From assembly GCA_020638465.1 (NCBI GenBank), contig JACKIM010000002.1, forward strand, positions 682,001 through 746,000: 64,000 bases of DNA, written 5' to 3'. The position numbers and the translations under genes were made by a program. Shown here in pieces: positions 55,174-63,419 of this stretch (positions are counted from its first letter, which is position 1; the number at the start of each line of letters is the position of its first letter). The notes below the pieces were generated by a model that did no database searches, was not told the origin of the DNA, and saw only the letters and a list, made by a program, of their open reading frames with translations. Origin of the DNA: Geminicoccaceae bacterium. Its GTDB lineage: Bacteria > Pseudomonadota > Alphaproteobacteria > Geminicoccales > Geminicoccaceae.

Positions 55174-55671
55174 ATGGTCCGTTCTTTCGCGCTTCTCACC
55201 GCTACCTTGTTCATCCTGGCCGGCCCGGCGCTGGCCAAGGGCAAGCCCGAGAACGTCGGTATGCCCAAGAAGCTGGTGACCCTTGACAAGGATCGACAGG
55301 GCAAGGGGCAGCATGGCAAGCCGGAGATGCCCGGGCAGGCAGTCACCTCCGGGCATGGTGTCTTCGATCAGGCGGTGCGTGAACGCGTGCGCGGCTACTA
55401 CGCGACCGAGGCCAGGGGCGGGCATTGTCCTCCCGGGCTTGCCAGGAAGAACAACGGCTGCCTGCCGCCGGGACAGGCCGGAAAACGCTACGAGGTTGGC
55501 GAGATATTGCCGGCCGATGTCCGGATCGGCTCCTTGCCCCGCCGCCTGCGGGACAGTCTGCCACCGCCGCCGGAGGACAGCTATTACGGCGTGGTCGATG
55601 GCGCCATCGTTCGGGTTGGCAGGGCCACCGGCAAGGTCCTCGAAGCCGTCGACATCCTCTCCGGGTTCTGA
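55174..55671 (+). CDS. Exported CigR-like small protein
   Basis: 165 residues with a Sec signal ending at PALA (about residue 21). The mature part is rich in Lys, Gly and Pro, and contains HCPPGLARKNNGCLPPGQA, which matches the anti-virulence regulator CigR family and its proline-flanked cysteine pair. Its molecular function is not known. A low-complexity stretch follows the signal peptide. It lies 100 bases after the importer operon and 185 bases before maeB. Confidence 0.72.
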   Translation: MVRSFALLTATLFILAGPALAKGKPENVGMPKKLVTLDKDRQGKGQHGKPEMPGQAVTSGHGVFDQAVRERVRGYYATEARGGHCPPGLARKNNGCLPPGQAGKRYEVGEILPADVRIGSLPRRLRDSLPPPPEDSYYGVVDGAIVRVGRATGKVLEAVDILSGF

Positions 55672-55799
55672 ACGGGACGGGTTCCACTGCTTCCCTGTCC
55701 GCGAATCCCGGGAACGCCCATGAGGGGCGATACGAGGGCTTGACGAGCCATATTTGTGCTTTTCATGCCGTGTTCACCTGCGAGTTCCTGTCCGCGTTG

Positions 55800-55829
55800 T
55801 TGTAGCCGTCATGCAAACCCGGCTAGAAC
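55800..55829 (+). promoter_or_regulatory. Possible promoter for the malic enzyme gene
   Basis: TTGTAG (55800-55805) and TAGAAC (55824-55829) are 18 bases apart, about 28 bases upstream of the start. The match is partial, so the call is weak. Confidence 0.3.
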
Positions 55830-55856
55830 GGGGACAAGAAGACAGTGGAGGACGTC

Positions 55857-58166
55857 ATGAGCGGCTCAGACCAGACCATACGCGTGGCATCGGGATCGGA
55901 TTCGGGCGGGCGAGTCACCCGCGAGGAAGCGCTGGCGCTGCATTCCGGCGGCCGGCCAGGCAAGTTCGAGATCGCTCCGACCAAGCCGCTTGCAACCTCG
56001 CGCGACCTGTCGCTGGCCTACTCTCCCGGCGTCGCGGCCCCCTGTCTGGAAATCCAGCAGAACGCCGAAAAAGCCTATGACTATACGGCCAAGGGAAACA
56101 CGGTAGCAGTCATTTCCAATGGCACCGCCGTTCTTGGTCTCGGCAATCTGGGAGCGCTTGGCGCCAAGCCGGTGATGGAGGGCAAGGCCGTCCTGTTCAA
56201 GCGTTTCGCCGATATCGACGGAATCGATCTTGAAGTCTCGACCGAGGATGTCGGCGAATTCGTCAATTGTGTCCGGCTTCTCGGCGCGACCTTCGGCGGA
56301 ATCAATCTCGAGGATATCAAGGCGCCCGAATGCTTCATCATCGAGCAGCAACTGCGCGAATGCATGGACATTCCGGTCTTTCATGACGACCAGCACGGTA
56401 CGGCGATCATTGCCGCGGCCGCCCTTGTCAATGCCATCGATCTCACCGGGCGGACGCTTGCGGAGACCCGCATGGTGATCAACGGTGCCGGTTCCGCGGG
56501 AATTGCCGTGGCCTCGCTGATCAAGGCCATGGGCGTATCGCACGACAATGTCATCCTGTGCGACACCCGCGGCGTCATCCACGAGGGCCGTGAGCAGGGC
56601 ATGAACCAGTGGAAGTCGGCCCATGCCGTTGCGACGGATGCGCGCACTCTGGCCGACGCGATGAAGGATGCCGACGTGGTCATGGGACTCTCGGTAAAGG
56701 GAGCCTTTTCGCGCGAGATGATCGCCTCCATGGCGAAGGATCCCATCATCTTCGCCATGGCCAATCCCGATCCGGAGATCACGCCCGAGGAGGCCCGTGA
56801 GATTCGCGACGATGCGATCGTCGCCACCGGTCGTTCCGATTATCCCAATCAGGTCAACAACGTGTTGGGCTTTCCCTACATCTTTCGTGGCGCACTCGAC
56901 GTGCGGGCATCGACGATCAATGACGCGATGAAGATCGCCGCAGCCTATGCCATCGCCGCGCTGGCGCGCGAGGAGGTGCCGGAGGAGGTGACGGCGGCCT
57001 ATCAGGGCAAACGCTTGCGTTATGGGCGGGAATATCTCATTCCGACACCTTTTGACCCGCGTCTGATTACTCACGTCCCGCCGGCGGTCGCCAAGGCTGC
57101 CATTGAAAGCGGTGTCGCGCGCCGGCCGTTGGTCAGCAGCGAGCGCTATCGCGACAATCTGCGTTCCCGTCTCGATCCGACGGCGAGCCGCATGCAGATG
57201 ATCATCGACAGGGTCCGGGCGGAGCCGCAGAGGCTGGTGTTTGCCGAGGGCGAGGAAGAGAAGACGCTCTCGGCAGCGATCGCCTGGCGCAACAGCGGCC
57301 TCGGTACGCCGGTGCTGGTGGGGCGCGAGGAGCGTGTTCTCGAAGCGCTGGCGAGTATGGGGATCAGTCAGCCCGAGGGGCTGGAGATCCACAATGCCCG
57401 CATTTCCGAGCACAATACGCGCTATGCGAACTACCTCTACAACCGCCAGCAGCGCAATGGCATGCTGTTCCGTGACTGTCAGCGCATGGTCAATCAGGAC
57501 CGCAACGTGTTCGGTGCGTGCATGGTGGCGCATGGCCATGCCGATGCGATGATCACCGGCCTCACGAGACGGTTCAATACGGTGGTGAAGGATATTCGTC
57601 TGGTTGTCGACGCAATGCCGGACCAGCGCATGTTCGGTATCACCATCATCGTCGCGCGGGGACGGACGGTATTCATCGCGGACACGACCGTGCATGAACT
57701 GCCGACGCCGGAAGAACAGGCCGACATTGCCGTGCAGACGGCAGCCTTTGCCAAGAGCATGGGGTTCGTGCCGCGCGTCGCCTTCCTGTCGTTTGCCACC
57801 TTCGGCAACCCGCGTATCTCCAAGGCGGCACGGGTGCGCGACGCCGTTGCCGAAATGGACCGGCGCAAGGTCGATTTCGAGTATGACGGCGAGATGGCGG
57901 CCGATGTTGCGCTCGATCCCGAGTTGATGGCGCTCTATCCGTTCTGCCGCCTGACCGGACCGGCCAACGTGCTGGTCATGCCGGCCTTGCATACGGCCCA
58001 TGTCGCCTCCAAGCTTCTCCGGCAGCTCGGGGGCGGAACGGTGATCGGGCCGGTTCTGACCGGTCTCGAAAAACCGGTGCAGATCATCTCGATGAATGCC
58101 ACTGTTTCAGACATTCTCAATCTGGGGGCAATTGCCGCGCATGACGCCGCCATGCGCCGCCAGTAA
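55857..58166 (+). CDS. maeB: NADP-dependent malic enzyme with phosphotransacetylase-like domain
   Basis: 769 residues from ATG 55857, which has GGAGG 7 bases upstream. The N-terminal 430 residues are a malic enzyme (SNGTAVLGLGNLGALGAKPVMEGKAVLFKRFADIDG, then ECFIIEQQLRECMDIPVFHDDQHGTA). The C-terminal 330 residues are a phosphate acetyl-/butyryltransferase domain, as in proteobacterial MaeB. It decarboxylates malate to pyruvate with NADP; the extra domain probably binds acetyl-CoA as a regulator. The length is normal for MaeB. Confidence 0.96.
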   Translation: MSGSDQTIRVASGSDSGGRVTREEALALHSGGRPGKFEIAPTKPLATSRDLSLAYSPGVAAPCLEIQQNAEKAYDYTAKGNTVAVISNGTAVLGLGNLGALGAKPVMEGKAVLFKRFADIDGIDLEVSTEDVGEFVNCVRLLGATFGGINLEDIKAPECFIIEQQLRECMDIPVFHDDQHGTAIIAAAALVNAIDLTGRTLAETRMVINGAGSAGIAVASLIKAMGVSHDNVILCDTRGVIHEGREQGMNQWKSAHAVATDARTLADAMKDADVVMGLSVKGAFSREMIASMAKDPIIFAMANPDPEITPEEAREIRDDAIVATGRSDYPNQVNNVLGFPYIFRGALDVRASTINDAMKIAAAYAIAALAREEVPEEVTAAYQGKRLRYGREYLIPTPFDPRLITHVPPAVAKAAIESGVARRPLVSSERYRDNLRSRLDPTASRMQMIIDRVRAEPQRLVFAEGEEEKTLSAAIAWRNSGLGTPVLVGREERVLEALASMGISQPEGLEIHNARISEHNTRYANYLYNRQQRNGMLFRDCQRMVNQDRNVFGACMVAHGHADAMITGLTRRFNTVVKDIRLVVDAMPDQRMFGITIIVARGRTVFIADTTVHELPTPEEQADIAVQTAAFAKSMGFVPRVAFLSFATFGNPRISKAARVRDAVAEMDRRKVDFEYDGEMAADVALDPELMALYPFCRLTGPANVLVMPALHTAHVASKLLRQLGGGTVIGPVLTGLEKPVQIISMNATVSDILNLGAIAAHDAAMRRQ

Positions 58167-58189
58167 ATCCGGTTCGTTCCGCAATGCCC

Positions 58190-58223
58190 GCCCCCTCGGC
58201 GTTGGCATATGGCGTGAGGGGGC
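58190..58223. repeat. Inverted repeat after malic enzyme
   Basis: GCCCCCTC (58190-58197) pairs with GAGGGGGC (58216-58223) across an 18-base loop that starts 24 bases after the stop. No T-tract follows, so a terminator role for maeB is uncertain. Confidence 0.35.
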
Positions 58224-58257
58224 AGTTCGGTAAGGAACGGTCCGGACAGGCGGGTTG

Positions 58258-58313
58258 TAAAGAAAGAAGGAGCCCGGGCATCTCTCTCTTGGCGGATCGG
58301 GAAACGCCCGGGC
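58258..58313 (-). terminator. Terminator-like hairpin after the HTH regulator
   Basis: GCCCGGGC at 58272-58279 and again at 58306-58313 can pair across a 26-base loop, and on the minus strand the stem is followed by a T-rich run (58271 down to 58258). This is a plausible intrinsic terminator for the regulator gene, about 95 bases after its stop. Confidence 0.5.
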
Positions 58314-58408
58314 CCAAATCCGCAGGGCCTGCATCCTCGGGGGGAATGGCGAGGACGGCCCGACGGAGTTTGAGGGCAACCTTGAACTGGAAAAGCCGGG
58401 GTTGTCTG

Positions 58409-59341
58409 TCAGGCCGACACTTTCAGCATGCCGGCATCCTGGCCGATGACCTCGTCGAGGATCTGTACGGCCTTGGCAATCCGGGACGGCAATGCCTCCT
58501 CGTGCAGCAGGCCGATCTGGTTGCGGAAGCTGAAGAGGTTGGGCTTCTCGCCGAGGTAAATGAAATAGATCGGTGCTGCGAACGGTGTACCGCGCGGATT
58601 GCTGCTCGATGCCAGTTTGATGCCGACGAGATCCTTGTTGTAGAGGCTCGCCGCTTCCAGCAGGTAGGCGCCGAAATAGAGGCGGATCGTCGAGTTGATG
58701 TAAAAGATGTTCCCACAATTGCTGGTATTGTAGGCAACGCCGTCATAGCTCCACAACATTGATGAACCGTTGATGTTCTGAATCGGGGACTTGCGCCTGT
58801 AGCGCATGTTCCCATTCTCGAAGATGACGGATGACAGGGAGATCAGGACGTAGTTGTGGACGACCTCCGAGCGGTTGATCTCAAGGTAATACCCCGGAGT
58901 GAAGATGTTCATCTTCGATGAAACGAGCGAATGGCTCAGGGCATCGAACGAGTGGCGCTGTCGGCGGTGATCTCCCTCGCCGGCCAGCAGGTCGCCGATG
59001 CGCACGCCAAGGGCATTGGCGATCGTCTGCGCGGTCAACAGCGAGGGAAGGGAATGACCGTTCAGGTATTTGTTGAACTGCTGCCGGTTGATGCCGGCCT
59101 TGCGACAGATACGGGCAATGGAACCAGGGGCTGAACAGTGCTTGCGAACATTCCTGCGGAAATTTTCCTTCATCTCCCGGGCGTCGTTCGACGACGTCAT
59201 CATGGAGCTGGGGCCCCTGCCGGATGAATTCCCCAGTTGGGGATTGCGGTTCTTGTCATCGACATCAGACACCGGATCTTTCTCTTGCTGGTAGATGTTG
59301 TCAGCCAGCAACAGACACGCTTCTGGCGAGTACTTGTTCAT
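58409..59341 (-). CDS. HTH (XRE/Cro-type) regulator with unrecognised C-terminal domain
   Basis: 310 residues from ATG 59341 (an ATG at 59368 would add nine). Residues 72-130 are an XRE-type helix-turn-helix (PGSIARICRKAGINRQQFNKYLNGHSLPS, then LGVRIGDLLAGE). The C-terminal 160 residues, with MNIFTPGYYLEINRSEVVHNYVL, IRLYFGAYLLEAASLYNKD and APIYFIYLG, form a predicted beta-rich sensor that I do not recognise. It is therefore a small-ligand-responsive DNA-binding protein by inference. Its own promoter carries tandem repeats, and it stands between maeB and the importer genes. Confidence 0.82.
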   Translation of the reverse strand: MNKYSPEACLLLADNIYQQEKDPVSDVDDKNRNPQLGNSSGRGPSSMMTSSNDAREMKENFRRNVRKHCSAPGSIARICRKAGINRQQFNKYLNGHSLPSLLTAQTIANALGVRIGDLLAGEGDHRRQRHSFDALSHSLVSSKMNIFTPGYYLEINRSEVVHNYVLISLSSVIFENGNMRYRRKSPIQNINGSSMLWSYDGVAYNTSNCGNIFYINSTIRLYFGAYLLEAASLYNKDLVGIKLASSSNPRGTPFAAPIYFIYLGEKPNLFSFRNQIGLLHEEALPSRIAKAVQILDEVIGQDAGMLKVSA

Positions 59342-59363
59342 GGCTCTCGTTCGCCTCGCTTGA

Positions 59364-59391
59364 TACATCTGTCTTCATCTGTAACATCTGT
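59364..59391 (-). repeat. Three tandem TACATCTGT-like repeats at the regulator start
   Basis: TACATCTGT (59364-59372), TTCATCTGT (59374-59382) and AACATCTGT (59383-59391) follow one another at 9-10 base intervals, about one helical turn apart. They lie between the likely promoter and the start codon of the HTH gene, which is a good place for autoregulation by that protein. Confidence 0.5.
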
Positions 59392-59399
59392 TCACATGT

Positions 59400-59438
59400 A
59401 GAATAATTCCGACTAGTTAGCGTAGGCAACTTCGCTAA
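59400..59438 (-). promoter_or_regulatory. Probable promoter and palindrome for the HTH regulator
   Basis: On the minus strand TTGCCT (AGGCAA at 59424-59429 on plus) lies 18 bases before TATTCT (AGAATA at 59400-59405 on plus). The -35 region is enclosed by the inverted repeat TTAGCG (59417-59422) and CGCTAA (59433-59438). This suggests promoter control by a dimeric protein. Confidence 0.4.
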
Positions 59439-59832
59439 TTGGCATAAAATAATGGGAGCGAAGTCGCGAATGCGCGGTACTGATATCGCGGAATGGCGGG
59501 AAGTCCGTTCAATCGGGGCACGGCCAATGTCGATCGTCGGACCGGCGATGACGCGAAAGTGATAGCTCGAACCGGGCAGCTTACCAGCGGAAGCGTTGTC
59601 GCATACATCTGTTGTTATCATTTCTGGCCTGTCACTTTTGAGAGGGCAATCCAATGGAATGAAACGCCTTCCAGTGTCAGAAATTGTTAACGTGAGCTAT
59701 TGTCCAGAGAAACAGGCGTCGAATAGTTGTCGGCACGATTAGTCTCCACGGTTGAAGCAATCATTTCATAGAATGCGATCGAATTCGATGCAACGCATTC
59801 GTTATTTGATGCCGCCCTGTTCGCGTCTGTAG

Positions 59833-61473
59833 CTATTTCCCCGACTGTTCTTCGAGTAATCGCGTCAGCCAGTCGGGGTCCATTTCCGGAACCGACGAGA
59901 GGAGAAGCTCCGTGTAGGCATGATGGGGCGGGCGGAACATCTCGTCGCGCGGACCATGCTCCACGACTTCGCCTTGCAGCATCACCACGACATCATCGGA
60001 AATCGCCCGTACGGTACCGATATCGTGGGTGATGAACATGTAGGAGAGGTCGAGTTCGTCCTGGAGACTCTGCAACAGCTTGAGGATCTCCTCGGCTACG
60101 AGTTGGTCGAGTGCGGAAGTCACCTCGTCGCAGATGATGAGCTCGGGCTCTGCCGCGAGTGCGCGGGCGATGCAGATCCGCTGCTTTTGTCCGCCCGAAA
60201 GCTCGGTCGGCAAGCGGTCGATATAGTCATCCGGTTCCAGTTCGATCAGCCGCAGCAGTTCGCGCACGCGTTCGGTTACCGCCTTGCCGGACAGGCCGAG
60301 ATAGAAGGCGGCCGGTCTGCCGATGATGTCACGGATCCGCTGTTTCGGATTGAGCGCGGTGTCCGGCATCTGGTAGATCATCTGGGCGTGGCGCAGCTGG
60401 TCGCGGCTGCGCTGGCGGTAGTCGGCTGGCAGCGGTTCGCCCTTGAACAGGATGCGCCCCGAACGCGGTGGCAGCAGGCCGGTGATGACACGGGCCGTCG
60501 TGCTCTTGCCGGACCCTGACTCGCCAACAACGGCCACTGTTCTCTTCTTGTGGATCGCAAGGCTGACATTCTTCAAAACGGGTATGTCACCATATGCAGC
60601 GGTAACATTATCCACGGCGAGAATTGGTACATCGTGCAAGGAAGCCTCGCTCGTCTCCTTGCGGAAGCTGCGCACGGCCAGCAGGGCACGGGTGTAGTCC
60701 TCCGCCGGCGAAGCCAGCATGGCCCGGGTCTCGTTCTCCTCGACGAGATTGCCGTGCCGCAGCACCATGATCCGATCGGCCATCTGGGCAACGACCGCAA
60801 GGTCATGGGTCACATAGATGGCTGCCGTGTCGAACTGCTCGACCACGTCGCGGATGGCTGCCAGCACCTCGATCTGGGTGGTGACGTCCAGAGCCGTCGT
60901 CGGCTCATCGAAGATGATGAGGTCGGGCTTGCAGGCCATGGCCATGGCCGTCATCGCCCGTTGCAGCTGCCCGCCGGAAACCTGGTGCGGATAGCGAAAA
61001 CCGATTCCCTCCGGGTCGGGCAGCCTGAGACGTCCGAACAGGTCGATGGCTTCATGCTGTGCTTGCGTCCGGCTCGTGATGTTGTGCTCCACCGGAGCCT
61101 CGCAGTACTGGTCGACGAGCCGGTGCGCGGGGTTGAAGCCCGCCGCCGCACTCTGGGCGACATAGGCGATCCGCGATCCGCGCAGCCGACGCTTTTCCCC
61201 ATCACTGGCGGTGGTGAGCTCGATCCCGTCGAACACCACGGTCCCGCCGGATATCCGGCAACCGTCGCGTGCGTAACCCATGGCGGCAAGCCCGATCGTC
61301 GATTTGCCCGCACCGGATTCGCCGATCAGTCCCAGGACCTCGCCGCGCCGCAGGGTGACATCGACGCCATGGACGATCTCGTTCCACCCCTGTTCGGTAC
61401 GACCTTCGATGCGCAGGCCGGTCATCTGCAGGAGAACCGGACGTTCGCTCGCGGAATTGTTTAACTCAGACAT
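59833..61473 (-). CDS. Dual-cassette ABC ATP-binding protein (DppD-DppF fusion)
   Basis: 546 residues from ATG 61473, overlapping the permease gene. Two ABC cassettes are fused. The first has Walker A GESGAGKSTIGLAAMGY, signature VSGGQLQRAMTAMAMACKP and DEPTTALDVTTQ; the second has GESGSGKSTTARVITGLLPP, LSGGQKQRICIARALAAEP and CDEVTSALDQLVAEEIL. In the second cassette the usual DEPTS is DEVTS. It powers import by the two permeases encoded upstream; the binding protein gene is divergent at 63420. Confidence 0.93.
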   Translation of the reverse strand: MSELNNSASERPVLLQMTGLRIEGRTEQGWNEIVHGVDVTLRRGEVLGLIGESGAGKSTIGLAAMGYARDGCRISGGTVVFDGIELTTASDGEKRRLRGSRIAYVAQSAAAGFNPAHRLVDQYCEAPVEHNITSRTQAQHEAIDLFGRLRLPDPEGIGFRYPHQVSGGQLQRAMTAMAMACKPDLIIFDEPTTALDVTTQIEVLAAIRDVVEQFDTAAIYVTHDLAVVAQMADRIMVLRHGNLVEENETRAMLASPAEDYTRALLAVRSFRKETSEASLHDVPILAVDNVTAAYGDIPVLKNVSLAIHKKRTVAVVGESGSGKSTTARVITGLLPPRSGRILFKGEPLPADYRQRSRDQLRHAQMIYQMPDTALNPKQRIRDIIGRPAAFYLGLSGKAVTERVRELLRLIELEPDDYIDRLPTELSGGQKQRICIARALAAEPELIICDEVTSALDQLVAEEILKLLQSLQDELDLSYMFITHDIGTVRAISDDVVVMLQGEVVEHGPRDEMFRPPHHAYTELLLSSVPEMDPDWLTRLLEEQSGK

Positions 61474-62287
61474 CCTTGAGCCCACTTGTCTTGTGCAGGA
61501 ACCAGTCGACGACGAAGTTCACGCCGACGGTCAGGAGGGCGATGGCCCCCGCCGGAAGCAGCGGCGTGACATCGCCGAAGGTGATCAGTGTGGCATTGTC
61601 GCGAACCATGCTGCCCCAGTCCGCGGTAGGCGGTTGGATGCCGAGGCCGAGGAAGGAGAGGGCGGAGATGGTCAGGAACACGAAGCAGAAGCGCAGGCCG
61701 AACTCGGCCACCAGTGGTGGCATGGCATTGGGCAGGATCTCCGCACGGATGATCCACCAGAGGCCCTCGCCGCGAAGCTTGGCGGCTTCGACGAAATCCA
61801 TCACCACGATGTTCATGGCCACCGCACGCGCCAGCCGGAACACGCGGGTCGAGTCGAGCACCGCAATGACGATGATCACTGCGGGAATGGAGGTGCCGAC
61901 GATGGTGAGGATCAAAAGCGCGAAGATCAACTGTGGTATGGCCATGAGAATGTCGACCAGCCGCGAGAGAAGCTGGTCGATCCAGCCTCCCAGTGTCGCT
62001 GCCAGCAGCCCTGCCAGACCGCCCAGTACGAAGGCGAGAATGGCGGTGACGAAGGCGATGCCCACCGTGTTGCGCGCACCGTAGATGAGGCGCGTGAGCA
62101 TGTCGCGGCCGAGATTGTCGGTGCCGAGCGGATGGGCCTCGCTCCACAGGTCGTATTCCGGCCCGACAATCTGGGTTTCGCCGTAGGGCGCGATGACGGG
62201 AGCAAACACGGCAACGACGATGTAGGTCGCGATGACCAGCATGCCGAACCATGCCGTGGGCGGGGCGGACTTGAGTAAACGCAGCAT
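61466..62287 (-). CDS. Dipeptide/oligopeptide-type ABC permease, DppC-like
   Basis: 273 residues with six membrane segments, the DppC block HPLGTDNLGRDMLTRLIYGARN, and EAA-loop AKLRGEGLWWIIRAEILPNAMPPLVAEF near residue 180. It lies 7 bases after the DppB-like gene and overlaps the fused ATPase gene by 8 bases, so the three form one operon. Confidence 0.92.
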   Translation of the reverse strand: MLRLLKSAPPTAWFGMLVIATYIVVAVFAPVIAPYGETQIVGPEYDLWSEAHPLGTDNLGRDMLTRLIYGARNTVGIAFVTAILAFVLGGLAGLLAATLGGWIDQLLSRLVDILMAIPQLIFALLILTIVGTSIPAVIIVIAVLDSTRVFRLARAVAMNIVVMDFVEAAKLRGEGLWWIIRAEILPNAMPPLVAEFGLRFCFVFLTISALSFLGLGIQPPTADWGSMVRDNATLITFGDVTPLLPAGAIALLTVGVNFVVDWFLHKTSGLKDV

Positions 62288-62294
62288 GCAGATC

Positions 62295-63251
62295 TCAACG
62301 CGGATGGAGGAGGCGCGGATTGGTGACCGTCGAGAGTATGTCTGCCAGCAGGTTCAGCAGGATGTAGGTCACCGCGAAGATGAGGGCGCATGCCTGCACC
62401 ACCGGCAGGTCCCTCTTGCTCACCGAATCGACGATGAGCTGGCCGAGTCCGGGATAGACGAACACCACTTCGACCACGACCACGCCAACCACGAGATAGG
62501 CGAGGTTCAGCGCAACCACGTTGATGATCGGTGCCAGGGCGTTGGGGACGGCATGCCTGACGATGACCTTTCCCGGTGGTATCCCCTTGAGGCGCGCCAT
62601 CTCGATATACGGGCTCGCAAGAAGGTTGATGATGGCGGCGCGGGTCATGCGCATCATGTGCGCCGTGATCACCAGCGTCAGCGTCAGGGCGGGCAGGACG
62701 CTTCGATAGATGCGCTCGAAAAACGGCGTGTCGGGACTGACGTTGGAGATCGACGGGAACCAGCCGAGCTTCACCGACAGGAACAGGATGAGGATGTAGG
62801 CGACGAAGAACTCGGGAAAACTGATCGACGACAGCGTGAGGACGTTGATCGTGCGATCGAAGATGCTGTTGCGGTAGAGGGCGGCCAGGATGCCCAGCGT
62901 CAGGGCGATCGGGACGGCGACGATGGCAGTGAGGCCGGCGAGGAACAGCGTGTTCCACAGGCGCATCGAGATCAACTCGGATATCTCGCGCTTGTTGGCG
63001 AGAGACCGGCCGAAATCGCCATGGAGCATGCCGCCCAGCCAGTCGAAGTAACGGACGTAGGCGGGCAGGTCGAGCCCCATCTCCCGACGCAGGGCGGCGA
63101 CCGTCTCCGGTGTCGCGGATTGTCCGAGAATCTCCTGAGCAATATCACCTGGAAGTAGTTCAACTCCCAGAAAAATAATCAGAGAAACAACGAATAACGT
63201 GAGAACGCCCAGACCAAGGCGCTGCAACACCATCTTGAGGATTGGGTGCAT
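62295..63251 (-). CDS. Dipeptide/oligopeptide-type ABC permease, DppB-like
   Basis: 318 residues. It begins MHPILKMVLQRLGLGVLTLFVVSLIIFLGVELLPGD, has the GDFGRSL block after the first segment, and the EAA-loop ARLKGIPPGKVIVRHAVPNALAPIINVVAL. It is the first gene of the importer operon on the minus strand. Its promoter must lie in the 168-base gap shared with the divergent binding protein. Confidence 0.93.
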   Translation of the reverse strand: MHPILKMVLQRLGLGVLTLFVVSLIIFLGVELLPGDIAQEILGQSATPETVAALRREMGLDLPAYVRYFDWLGGMLHGDFGRSLANKREISELISMRLWNTLFLAGLTAIVAVPIALTLGILAALYRNSIFDRTINVLTLSSISFPEFFVAYILILFLSVKLGWFPSISNVSPDTPFFERIYRSVLPALTLTLVITAHMMRMTRAAIINLLASPYIEMARLKGIPPGKVIVRHAVPNALAPIINVVALNLAYLVVGVVVVEVVFVYPGLGQLIVDSVSKRDLPVVQACALIFAVTYILLNLLADILSTVTNPRLLHPR

Positions 63252-63419
63252 GGTTCTTCCCGGTTTCCCGACTGTTTACTTGTCTTGGTCGTCTTGTGCA
63301 GGAGGCTAGCGGCTTCATTCCCACTTGGCAAATGCTCACCCGGATGTGATCTTCCTTGTCCATTCCCGACAAACTGCCTAGTCCATGATGGGAAGCAAAA
63401 ATCACCCGTGGAGGAACGC

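Larger units (their letters stand above)
59342..59832. other. Intergenic region upstream of the HTH regulator
   Basis: This 491-base stretch contains no credible gene; short open frames on both strands lack codon bias or homology that I can see. It holds the regulator's promoter and repeats near 59364-59440 and, at 59604-59612, one more copy of the TACATCTGT word. The part next to the importer genes (59650-59830) is A/T-richer and has no feature I can name. Confidence 0.6.

Noticed and set aside
55866..58001. A 711-codon open frame on the minus strand opposite the malic enzyme gene
   Set aside because: The plus-strand frame is a full MaeB with all family motifs; high-GC third positions keep the opposite strand open. 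Its translation has no recognisable domain.
59301..59654. A 117-codon minus-strand frame covering the HTH regulator promoter
   Set aside because: It overlaps the regulator start in another frame, contains the repeats and has no domain or ribosome site.
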